NCBI GenBank assembly: GCA_937921695.1
Contig: CAKZTZ010000022.1
Span: 1 to 64,000 of the forward strand
DNA length: 64,000 bases
Direction: 5' to 3'
From: an uncultured Sulfolobales archaeon
GTDB lineage: Archaea > Thermoproteota > Thermoprotei_A > Sulfolobales > Acidilobaceae
Positions within the stretch are counted from its first letter, which is position 1; each line of letters opens with the position of its first letter. This document shows, piece after piece, positions 1-6,583 of the stretch. The translations under genes and the position numbers were made by a program. The notes beneath the pieces are model-generated. The model ran no database searches. It saw only the letters and a list, made by a program, of their open reading frames with translations, and had not been told where the DNA came from.

Positions 1-257
1 TCAAGGTTCAAGCCAAGCCTAGAAGCTAGCGTGTAAAGCTTAGCTTTATCCTCATAAAAGCTAGCATAAAGGCAAGGATGACCTTTCAAAGCATTAGCAT
101 AACACAAGGTAAGAGCCAAAGTAGTCTTACCAGACCCGGGATGACCAGACAATAATATAGTAGACCCGGGCATTAGAGAAGACCCTATCAAAGAATCTAA
201 AGCTTCAACTCCAAAGGTGAACCCACTATAACCACGGGAACCCGGGGCGCCCAGCAT
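1..257 (-). CDS. KaiC/RadA-like ATPase, N-terminal part (cut by window edge)
   Basis: The first 85 codons of a gene that runs off the left edge. The protein shows a KaiC-type opening (G-V-E-A-L-D-S-L at about residues 16-23) and a Walker A loop GHPGSGKT at residues 38-45, followed by a helix typical of RecA-fold ATPases. I chose the ATG at 257 because AGAGG lies about 8 bases before it; a GTG directly upstream is also possible. KaiC-domain proteins of archaea are ATP-binding proteins with varied and often unknown roles, so no specific function is assigned. A TTTATAAA box at 341-348 could serve as promoter. The Walker B and C-terminal parts are outside the window. Confidence 0.75.
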   Translation of the reverse strand, partial: MLGAPGSRGYSGFTFGVEALDSLIGSSLMPGSTILLSGHPGSGKTTLALTLCYANALKGHPCLYASFYEDKAKLYTLASRLGLNL

Positions 258-681
258 CACACATCCTCTTCTCTTCTAGGAGTGAAAGGGAGGAGCCTTA
301 AACTCAAATCAAGGGGAAATCATAAGCCTTAAAATAACCCTTTATAAACTATCACATCTAACGAGCTACCATACGCATAGAGATTTACCCTGCGATCCAA
401 AAATGCTGGCACCCGCTCCCAATACACTACAGCTAAATATTACTCGCAAGAGATGTGCGAGCGTGTTTAGCTCTGGACTCACCTACACTCCTACCAATGC
501 TCTGAAAGAAGCCTCCACTAGAGCTAGAAGCTTCAAGAAACTTAAAGTTAAAAATCTGCCGGTTTAAAGGGAGAACTTTATTGCAGGATCTTTCTACTTC
601 TTAAATATTAGAGATCAAAAATAATATTAAAAATATAAGCTTTAGAATAATAAAAAGACCTGCGGAGCGGAGGGGTAAGAT
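258..681. other. Intergenic region between divergent genes
   Basis: These 424 bases separate the leftward ATPase gene from the rightward peroxiredoxin gene. I see no convincing open reading frame, tRNA or long repeat. The right end is AT-rich and carries the peroxiredoxin promoter; a TTTATAAA box at 341-348 may drive the leftward gene. Confidence 0.6.
631..640 (+). promoter_or_regulatory. TATA box of the peroxiredoxin gene
   Basis: The sequence AAATATAAGC is centred about 26 bases before position 661. A start there would give a leader of about 20 bases containing the ribosome binding site GGAGGGG at 669-675, well placed for the ATG at 682. The transcription start is inferred from spacing only. 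Confidence 0.5.
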
Positions 682-1335
682 ATGGAGGAGAAAACTGTTG
701 AGGAAAGACTTTTCCCGAGGCTCGGCGATACAGTCCCAGACTTTGAAGCTGTAACAACCCATGGAGTTATCAGGCTTTCGGATTTTAAAGGGAAGTGGGT
801 TATCCTGTTCTCACACCCAGCAGATTTCACCCCCGTCTGCACAACTGAGTTCGTGGCTTTCGCCAAGATATACCCTGAGCTAGTGAAGCGGAATGTTCAA
901 TTAATAGGATTGAGTGTTGACAGCGTATTCTCTCACATAGCATGGGTTAGGAATATTGAAGAGAAGCTGGGTGTAAAAATACCTTTCCCGATCATAGCTG
1001 ATTTAGACATGAAAGTTGCAAACTTGTTCGGCATGATACACCCAAAACAAAGCACGACAGCAGCAGTACGCTGCGTCTACGTCATAGACCCGGAGATGAA
1101 GCTAAGGGCGATGATGTGCTATCCAATGGAGGCCGGGAGAAACATGGATGAGATCCTAAGGCTTATCGACGCCCTACAAACAGCAGATAAATATAAAGTG
1201 GTTATACCAGCCAACTGGAGACCAGGAGACCCAGTCATAGTGCCGCCGCCTAGAACACAGGAAAGCGCTGAAAAACGCCTACAAGAAGGCTATGAATGCA
1301 TAGACTGGTATCTCTGCAAGAAGAAACTAGAATAG
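682..1335 (+). CDS. Peroxiredoxin (thioredoxin peroxidase, Prx6-like archaeal type)
   Basis: A cytoplasmic peroxiredoxin of 217 residues that reduces hydrogen peroxide and organic peroxides. The peroxidatic cysteine is C53 in the motif PVCTTEF. The C-terminal arm carries C206 and C212, matching the pattern of the Aeropyrum pernix enzyme (C50, C207, C213), where these cysteines take part in disulfide exchange. Length and domain order (thioredoxin-fold AhpC/TSA domain to about residue 160, then the 1-Cys-type C-terminal domain) fit the family. The strong GGAGGGG site 7 bases before ATG fixes the start. The gene stands alone with its own TATA box and a T-rich terminator, which suits an oxidative-stress gene. 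The function is well supported; the physiological electron donor is not visible. Confidence 0.95.
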   Translation: MEEKTVEERLFPRLGDTVPDFEAVTTHGVIRLSDFKGKWVILFSHPADFTPVCTTEFVAFAKIYPELVKRNVQLIGLSVDSVFSHIAWVRNIEEKLGVKIPFPIIADLDMKVANLFGMIHPKQSTTAAVRCVYVIDPEMKLRAMMCYPMEAGRNMDEILRLIDALQTADKYKVVIPANWRPGDPVIVPPPRTQESAEKRLQEGYECIDWYLCKKKLE

Positions 1336-1366
1336 AACACGATCGCACAGCTACACCTATTAACGG

Positions 1367-1382
1367 TTTTTCCCCATTTTTT
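1367..1382 (+). terminator. T-rich terminator after peroxiredoxin
   Basis: Two runs of T (five and six bases) lie 32-47 bases after the stop codon. Archaeal RNA polymerase terminates at oligo-T tracts without needing a hairpin, so this is a likely terminator. Confidence 0.5.
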
Positions 1383-1468
1383 CGAGCCCCCTCTTTCCCC
1401 CACAACCCAACAAGGATAGATTAACACCACCTTGTAGGGCTAAGCTAAAACATTATAGGGGCGTAGAA

Positions 1469-1556
1469 TGGTGCGGGGGGTGGGATTTGAACCCACGACG
1501 GCCTACGCCAACGGGTCTTGAGCCCGCCCCCTTCGCCCTGGCTCGGGCACCCCCGC
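1469..1556 (-). tRNA. tRNA-Leu (anticodon CAA)
   Basis: A type II tRNA read on the minus strand from 1556 to 1469 with CCA encoded. The 7-bp acceptor stem GCGGGGG/CCCCCGC is perfect, the anticodon loop is CTCAAGA (anticodon CAA, reading TTG), a long variable arm follows, and the T arm GTGGGTTCAAATCCCAC is canonical. No intron is apparent. The long variable arm and anticodon identify leucine. Confidence 0.95.
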
Positions 1557-1720
1557 TCCACTTAACATTTATGAGATCTGAGGTTTTAACTCTAAAACTC
1601 TGGGGTGCTAACAATATTTAGGTTAGAGCGTTATAACTAATAGTGGCGGGGGATGATTGGGGCGTTGACTTTAGATTCTGGTGATTGGAAGCCCATGATG
1701 ACCCGCCCTTGTAATATTGG

Positions 1721-1951
1721 CTACTCTTCTTTGCTCATTGTTATCTCATAGTATCCTTCTCTCGATTCTATAGATACTAGTTTGAAGTCGAGGTCTTTCC
1801 CATAGTCTGGGATGAAGTTAAGGCATGTCTCATCGTCTGTTATGACTTTAACCCTCCCCTTTCCCCCCATTTTCATGAAGGCTTTAACCATTTCTACGAA
1901 GGGGTAGGGGCATTTCTGGCCTCTAGTGTCTACTATTGTTTCCCCCGGCAA
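1721..1951 (-). CDS. tusA: TusA/SirA-family sulfur carrier protein
   Basis: A 76-residue protein of the TusA (SirA, UPF0033) family. The signature CPxP is present as C14-P-Y-P, where the cysteine carries a persulfide in sulfur (and in some relatives selenium) relay. A second cysteine lies in TDDETCLNF. Length matches the family. It is the last gene of a minus-strand set after a SelD-like gene and acylphosphatase, with 52 bases separating it from the latter. TusA-like YedF proteins are known neighbours or fusion partners of selD in bacteria, so the context hints at handling of activated sulfur or selenium; that is inference. A TTG start is used. Confidence 0.88.
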   Translation of the reverse strand: MPGETIVDTRGQKCPYPFVEMVKAFMKMGGKGRVKVITDDETCLNFIPDYGKDLDFKLVSIESREGYYEITMSKEE

Positions 1952-2003
1952 TTCTAGGACACCAAGTGTTAAAGTCGGCTGGAAAAGGTTTATATCCTGA
2001 GGT

Positions 2004-2297
2004 TTACGGTAGCTCGTAATCCCTATATATTACCTCGAAAGACTCGTAGGAGCCTGTGGGCTGCATCCACTCGACTTCAACTTTCTCTATTACCGCTAGT
2101 GGGGGGCCTTTCCCGCATTCTTCTACGAGCTTCTCTATAGCTTCTCTGGAGCCCTCGACAACTATAGTGACGCTGCCGTCGGGCTCGTTGGCTACATAGC
2201 CTTTGAGGTTTAGTTTTAAAGCCCTCCTAGCAACCCACGCTCTGAAGCCTACCCCCTGAACTTCCCCGTATACTTTTATCCTAGCTGCTGAGCTCAT
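2004..2297 (-). CDS. acyP: Acylphosphatase
   Basis: A 97-residue acylphosphatase, hydrolysing carboxyl-phosphate bonds of acyl phosphates. The family signature GEVQGVGFRAW is at residues 11-21, giving the phosphate-binding R19, and the second catalytic residue N37 falls in GYVANEPDGSV; the 18-residue spacing of Arg and Asn equals that of studied enzymes. The start ATG overlaps the stop of the SelD-like gene by four bases (ATGA), so the two are almost certainly translated from one mRNA. Small acylphosphatases are common in crenarchaea, and its cellular substrate here is unknown; coupling with a phosphate-activating SelD-like enzyme is suggestive only. Confidence 0.93.
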   Translation of the reverse strand: MSSAARIKVYGEVQGVGFRAWVARRALKLNLKGYVANEPDGSVTIVVEGSREAIEKLVEECGKGPPLAVIEKVEVEWMQPTGSYESFEVIYRDYELP

Positions 2298-3733
2298 GCT
2301 AGCTCGAACTCCTTTAGGTAAGATTTGGCTGCAACATATTTTCTAAGTTTTTGGGGGGCCTTCACCTTCGCCTCCCCCCTCGATACTACTACTCCAACCT
2401 TAACCGGGCTCTCACCCTCCCCTCTAAGCTCTTCTTCAACCCCCTCAATTACTTGTTTCGAGGCTAAGATAACTATAGCCCCGTTAGTGCCTGCTGTAGC
2501 ATTAGGTATTATGAAGTTTCTAGTGGCGAACTCGCTTAGGATCGGGGATATTAAGGGTATATCGTCTATTCTCACAGACACGTTTGAGAGCTCTGCTAAT
2601 TCCTTAATAACATATATCCCGGGGCCTGTAACATCAGTCGTTACAGCTATGTGCTCTCTAGGGTTGAAATCCTCGCCAGCTCTGGGAAGCCTCCCCTCTA
2701 TTATTCTAGCTATTTTAACGTTAGGCTTAGCCATGAGGTCTACTACCGTGTTCTTCAACTCTAGGAGCCCCTCAACGCTAACCCCTGTCTGGCTTTCAAG
2801 CTCCCCAGCTATCTCCCTGTCGAGCATCGCTAGCATGTAAACGTTTATTATAGCAAGCTCCCCGAAAGGCCTTGTAACTAGGAGCTCCATGCCCGGCTCG
2901 ACCCTATCATAGAAGAATGGAGGCTTCCCCCGGAGCTCAGCGAAGACTGTGGCCCCCATTAGGAGGGACCCAGTGCTGGGCTGGGCTGTCTCCATAAAGG
3001 ATCCTCCAAGCTTCTCAACATAAGACTCCATGTTAACCCTGATCCTCCCCTTCAGCTCCTCGCTGGGAGCGTCATATACAGGATAGACTCTAATATTCCT
3101 CCAAGCTCCAACAGTGAAAAGGTCGTTGAGAGAATTAGCTATTGCAACGGCAGCCTGCCTAGGGCTCCCAGGGTCTTCAGCCGGGTCTATTACCTGTATC
3201 GTATCATTATTAGCAGCTAGGAGGCCCTCCCCACCCTCATAACCTACATAGTCTACGAGGAAAAACTGGCTCTTAGCGTGCGCCGAGACTATAGAGTGGC
3301 CTTTACCCACAACTATCTTCCCCCCCACAGCTTCCGCAACCCTAGAGTAAAACCTCCCCACAACCTCCCTGAAAGGCTCGGGGCCCGAAGCTAGACTCTG
3401 ATGAACCTGGGCGAGCACTATAGCCCTCGAAGGGCTGAAAGCCCTAAGCTTCACAACATCAACACTCGGCTCGCCAACATCATAAATATCTCTTAAAACC
3501 CTCAAACTCCCAGGATCTCCTGGGAAAACATCGGCATCCCTCCTAGGAGCTATAGTTAACCCTAAAACTTCAAGCTCAGACCTTATAGACTTAAGAGCGG
3601 GATAAAGAACATCAACAAGGTCAACCTTAACAGCACAACCAGTAGCTAGAGAAAAAGGATTAACACCCAAACCCCTATAATACTCAACCCTCTCAGCAAA
3701 CTCCTTAAAGAGCCTATCATAACCCAAACCCAC
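2294..3733 (-). CDS. Selenophosphate synthetase-like (SelD/AIR-synthase fold) protein
   Basis: A 479-residue protein related to selenophosphate synthetase. It keeps the N-terminal catalytic pattern C-x2-K (C33 and K36 in TGCAVK), the GKGHSIVSA segment, and the ATP-grasping AIR-synthase pattern ANSLNDLFTVGA, with a Gly-rich C-terminal strand (AGTNGAIVI). It is longer than bacterial SelD (about 350). SelD makes selenophosphate from selenide and ATP; distant SelD-related proteins in archaea without selenocysteine have no settled function. It heads an operon with acylphosphatase and TusA. A palindrome lies about 50 bases upstream. I see no selA, selB or tRNA-Sec here, so selenium use is uncertain and a sulfur-activating role is possible. 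A GTG start is used. Confidence 0.72.
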   Translation of the reverse strand: MGLGYDRLFKEFAERVEYYRGLGVNPFSLATGCAVKVDLVDVLYPALKSIRSELEVLGLTIAPRRDADVFPGDPGSLRVLRDIYDVGEPSVDVVKLRAFSPSRAIVLAQVHQSLASGPEPFREVVGRFYSRVAEAVGGKIVVGKGHSIVSAHAKSQFFLVDYVGYEGGEGLLAANNDTIQVIDPAEDPGSPRQAAVAIANSLNDLFTVGAWRNIRVYPVYDAPSEELKGRIRVNMESYVEKLGGSFMETAQPSTGSLLMGATVFAELRGKPPFFYDRVEPGMELLVTRPFGELAIINVYMLAMLDREIAGELESQTGVSVEGLLELKNTVVDLMAKPNVKIARIIEGRLPRAGEDFNPREHIAVTTDVTGPGIYVIKELAELSNVSVRIDDIPLISPILSEFATRNFIIPNATAGTNGAIVILASKQVIEGVEEELRGEGESPVKVGVVVSRGEAKVKAPQKLRKYVAAKSYLKEFELA

Positions 3734-3782
3734 TCAAAAACACACCCCTAAATTAAAAAAGAAACAACCCTTAAACGCTTGA

Positions 3783-3800
3783 ATATTAATTAGTTAATAT
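3783..3800. promoter_or_regulatory. Palindrome upstream of the SelD-like operon
   Basis: ATATTAA-TTAG-TTAATAT is a perfect inverted repeat with 7-bp arms, about 50 bases before the SelD-like start. It may be a repressor site or part of the AT-rich promoter; base composition alone makes such AT palindromes fairly likely, so confidence is limited. Confidence 0.35.
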
Positions 3801-3981
3801 AAAAGATAAAACACATAGTAGACCGTCGTCAGCAACTAATTTTATGACCGCACATTCCACCTAGCATAGATCTCTGTTACGCTTTCTAAGTAGAGGATGT
3901 ATAAACCTCTACTCGGCATGCAGCCTCTAAATCTTTAGGAGATGAGAGAGGCTCCATAGATCCTGAAAAGTTTCAAGGGCA

Positions 3982-4803
3982 TTGGAGTGTTTGCGCGGCC
4001 ACATAATAGCTCTGACTGGGAGAAAACTTTTAGTTGGATACGTACAAGCTGGGGGGTATGGTTTCCGGTTGACTGTCTGCTCTCATGTCGAGGTTGCAGC
4101 TGGTAACATATATTATTGTGAGGATTATAGCTGGAAGTATTACGTTTTCAAGGATAGGCTTGAAGCCGGGTCTCTGCTGGCTTCCTTTATAAGCCAGGTT
4201 GTTGGGGGTTTCGAAGGCTACATCGTAGGTCTCGCAGCAGGGGGCGTCCCAGTGGCATACGCTGTTTCAGAGGCTCTAAAGCTCCCTTTTGATGTTGTAG
4301 TTGTGAAGAAGATAACATATCCGTGGACTAGTGAAGCCGGCTTCGGGGCTGTAGCTGTTGATGGAACCTTGAAATACGACGTTGGAGCCGCTAGAAGCAT
4401 AGGGTACACTGTGAGGGACGTTGAGGGGAAGGCGCGGCAAGTCAGAGAATATGTGATAAACAGGACTCTAAAACTGAGAGGCAGCATAGACTATGGAAAC
4501 GTTAGGGGAGAGAAAGTCATACTAGTAGATGATGGGATAGCAACAGGGCACACAATAATAGTAGCCTCAATATTCCTGAGAAACGCTGGAGCAACAAACA
4601 TAACAATAGCAACCCCAACATCAAGCATAGATGGAGCCCTAGCAGCAGCTAGAGAAGCAGAGAAACTCCTAATACTAAACCTTAGAACAGGCCCCTTCTA
4701 CGCGGTAGCAGACGCCTACGTAGAATGGCATGATGTGACAGAAGAAGAAGCCCTAGAGTACATAGTTAAAGCGAGAAAACACTTTAAACCCCAAGCTATG
4801 TAA
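3982..4803 (+). CDS. Phosphoribosyltransferase-domain protein
   Basis: A 273-residue protein with a type I phosphoribosyltransferase fold. The PRPP-binding loop V-I-L-V-D-D-G-I-A-T-G-H is at about residues 179-190, and residues 80-110 hold the conserved strand and GG turn. These enzymes transfer ribose 5-phosphate from PRPP to a base or related acceptor; the acceptor cannot be told from sequence. The N-terminal 70 residues do not match the core domain and may form a separate lid. The start is a TTG; no strong ribosome binding site is visible, so it could lie a few codons away. tRNA-Val follows 12 bases after the stop and may be cotranscribed. Confidence 0.78.
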   Translation: MECLRGHIIALTGRKLLVGYVQAGGYGFRLTVCSHVEVAAGNIYYCEDYSWKYYVFKDRLEAGSLLASFISQVVGGFEGYIVGLAAGGVPVAYAVSEALKLPFDVVVVKKITYPWTSEAGFGAVAVDGTLKYDVGAARSIGYTVRDVEGKARQVREYVINRTLKLRGSIDYGNVRGEKVILVDDGIATGHTIIVASIFLRNAGATNITIATPTSSIDGALAAAREAEKLLILNLRTGPFYAVADAYVEWHDVTEEEALEYIVKARKHFKPQAM

Positions 4804-4815
4804 ACTAAAACAGGA

Positions 4816-4891
4816 GGGCCCGTAGTCTAGCGGTTAGGACGCCGCCCTCACACGGCGGAGGTCCGGGGTTCAAATCCCCGCGGGCCCACCA
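4816..4891 (+). tRNA. tRNA-Val (anticodon CAC)
   Basis: A 76-base tRNA with encoded CCA. Acceptor stem GGGCCCG/CGGGCCC is perfect, the anticodon stem is CCGCC/GGCGG around the loop CTCACAC (anticodon CAC, reading GTG), and the T arm CCGGGGTTCAAATCCCCG is canonical. No intron is seen. Confidence 0.95.
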
Positions 4892-4996
4892 AACCATTCA
4901 CTTCTCGCGGGATAACATCCGCCTCGAACCCGTTACTCAACATTATAATTAGCTATCCCACCGTCGAGTTGAGAGTATATAGTGATCTAGCTAAGA

Positions 4997-5004
4997 TTTA
5001 TAAA
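4997..5004 (+). promoter_or_regulatory. TATA box of the TAXI-TRAP operon
   Basis: TTTATAAA lies about 50 bases before the ATG at 5050, which predicts transcription start near 5027 and a short leader holding the strong ribosome binding site GGAGGAGG at about 5036-5043. Confidence 0.6.
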
Positions 5005-5049
5005 TTCTAGTTTTAACCAATGTAAACGGCTGATGGAGGAGGATGTTAG

Positions 5050-6105
5050 ATGGCCGTTCAGACCAGATATTTGGCTACAGCGTTAATCATTATAGCTTTG
5101 ATAGCGATCGCCGCGTTCTTCTTGCTTAGGCCTACCGAAGCCCCACCAACTCCAACGCCAACTCCAACGCCGACGCCGACCCCAACACCTACGCCGGCTC
5201 CACCTTATTCTATTAAGATTTTCACTGGCGGTACTGCCGGTGTCTACTATCCCTTGGGTGTTAAGCTTGCCGATATGTTAAATAAGTATTCGGATGGTAG
5301 GATTACTGCTAGTGCTGCTACGAGCGGGGCTAGTGTTGCTAATGCTCAGGCTTTAGCTGCCGGCGACGCTAACCTCGTGTTCATACAGAATGATATAGCT
5401 TATTACGCTTATAAGGGTATATTCATGTTTGAAGGATCGAAAATAGAAGTTATAAGGGGGGTGGCAGTCCTCTACCCGGAGATAATACAGATAGTTGTCA
5501 GGGCTGACAGCGGCATTAAAACGTTGAAAGACCTTGAGGGTAAAATCGTGGCTGTAGGAGCTCCAGGTAGTGGCACTGCTGTCGAGGCTGAAATCATACT
5601 GAGGACTGCAGGGCTATGGGATAAGATAACACCACAATACCTAGACTTTAGACAGGCGGCTGAAGCTCTAAAACTAGGCCAGGTGCACGCAGCGTTCATA
5701 GTGGCAGGCATACCCACAGCTGCAGTCCAGGAGCTGGCGGCAACAACCCCCGTAAACCTGGTTTCCATACCGCAGGAGCTCGTAGGAGAGCTCAAAAAAC
5801 GGGGTTACATGTTCTTCGTGTCAGCCGTAGTGCCTAAGGGTACTTATGCCGGGATGACTGAAGATGTTCAAACACTAGCTGTAATGGCCATGCTAGCTGT
5901 GAGGTCCGACGTTCCTGAAGATGTTGTATACAAGATCCTAGACATAATGTTTAAATATCTCGCCGAGTGGAGGCAAGCTCACGCGAGGGCTGAAGCCATA
6001 TCCCTAGAGAAGGCCTTAGATGGTATGCCGATACCGTTACATCCTGGCGCAGTTAAATACTATAAAGAGAAAGGATTAAGTATACCGCCCGAGCTCCTAC
6101 CATGA
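5050..6105 (+). CDS. TAXI-family TRAP transporter solute-binding protein, membrane anchored
   Basis: A 351-residue extracytoplasmic binding protein of the TAXI type. Residues 6-26 are a hydrophobic anchor or signal, followed by a Thr-Pro repeat linker to about residue 50, then the binding domain, which opens with FTGGTAGVYYPLG, a typical TAXI start. TAXI-TRAP systems import organic acids or amino acids (glutamate is one studied ligand) using an ion gradient; the ligand here is unknown. There is no lipobox Cys, so the anchor probably stays uncleaved, as is common in archaea. The stop overlaps the start of the DUF1850 gene by four bases. The start is set by the GGAGGAGG site. Confidence 0.93.
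   Translation: MAVQTRYLATALIIIALIAIAAFFLLRPTEAPPTPTPTPTPTPTPTPTPAPPYSIKIFTGGTAGVYYPLGVKLADMLNKYSDGRITASAATSGASVANAQALAAGDANLVFIQNDIAYYAYKGIFMFEGSKIEVIRGVAVLYPEIIQIVVRADSGIKTLKDLEGKIVAVGAPGSGTAVEAEIILRTAGLWDKITPQYLDFRQAAEALKLGQVHAAFIVAGIPTAAVQELAATTPVNLVSIPQELVGELKKRGYMFFVSAVVPKGTYAGMTEDVQTLAVMAMLAVRSDVPEDVVYKILDIMFKYLAEWRQAHARAEAISLEKALDGMPIPLHPGAVKYYKEKGLSIPPELLP
5146..5196 (+). repeat. Thr-Pro codon repeat in the linker
   Basis: A run of alternating Pro and Thr codons (CCA/CCG/CCT with ACT/ACG/ACC/ACA) encodes about 17 residues. It forms a stiff spacer between membrane anchor and ligand-binding domain and, being a near-tandem hexamer, may vary in length between strains. Confidence 0.8.
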
Positions 6106-6575
6106 CAAATTATTTTAAAACATTAATTCCCACCTTTTTCTCTCTCATACTCATAGCCACTCTACTAGCCCCCATCATTCCCGTGGTGGAGGTTGAAGCT
6201 AAGGGAGAGCTTCACAAGTTTTACAGTACACCTTTAAACGTTGAAGTCCGCTATGTTCACAGTGTTGAGGGTTTACCTGTTATCGAGGTTTTAACTGTTG
6301 AGGGCTCATGCATAAAACTATCTAAGATGCTGTGGCCGGGTTGCGGCGCCGGGATGCCTTCAGCTATTTATGACATGGAAGGGGCTGAGGTTAAAATTGA
6401 GGGGGATCTCTTTTCTGCAACCCCAGAAAAGTGTTTAGGTATGGAACTTGTAATTAACGTTAAATACATGGTTAACGGAACTGTTAAGATTGGAGACTAT
6501 GTTTTTAGAGACCAGGTGAAAATTCGCGTAACTAGAGTCTCATTAGCAAGTTATATAAGCAGTTGGTTAAGCTAG
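6102..6575 (+). CDS. DUF1850 protein of the TRAP operon
   Basis: A 157-residue protein with an N-terminal hydrophobic segment (about residues 9-32, signal or anchor) and the DUF1850 core, recognised from VRYVHSVEGLPVIEVLTVEG. DUF1850 proteins are found beside or fused to TAXI-TRAP genes and are thought to be small accessory parts of the transporter; a precise role is not established. Its ATG overlaps the binding-protein stop (ATGA) and the permease starts 8 bases after its stop, so all three genes form one operon. The two cysteines in CIKLSKMLWPGC could form a disulfide outside the cell, which is speculation. Confidence 0.75.
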   Translation: MTNYFKTLIPTFFSLILIATLLAPIIPVVEVEAKGELHKFYSTPLNVEVRYVHSVEGLPVIEVLTVEGSCIKLSKMLWPGCGAGMPSAIYDMEGAEVKIEGDLFSATPEKCLGMELVINVKYMVNGTVKIGDYVFRDQVKIRVTRVSLASYISSWLS

Positions 6576-6583
6576 GGAGCTAG

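Noticed and set aside
5146-5196. Thr-Pro repeat as a separate mobile or regulatory repeat
   Set aside because: It is in frame within the binding-protein linker and is explained by the protein.
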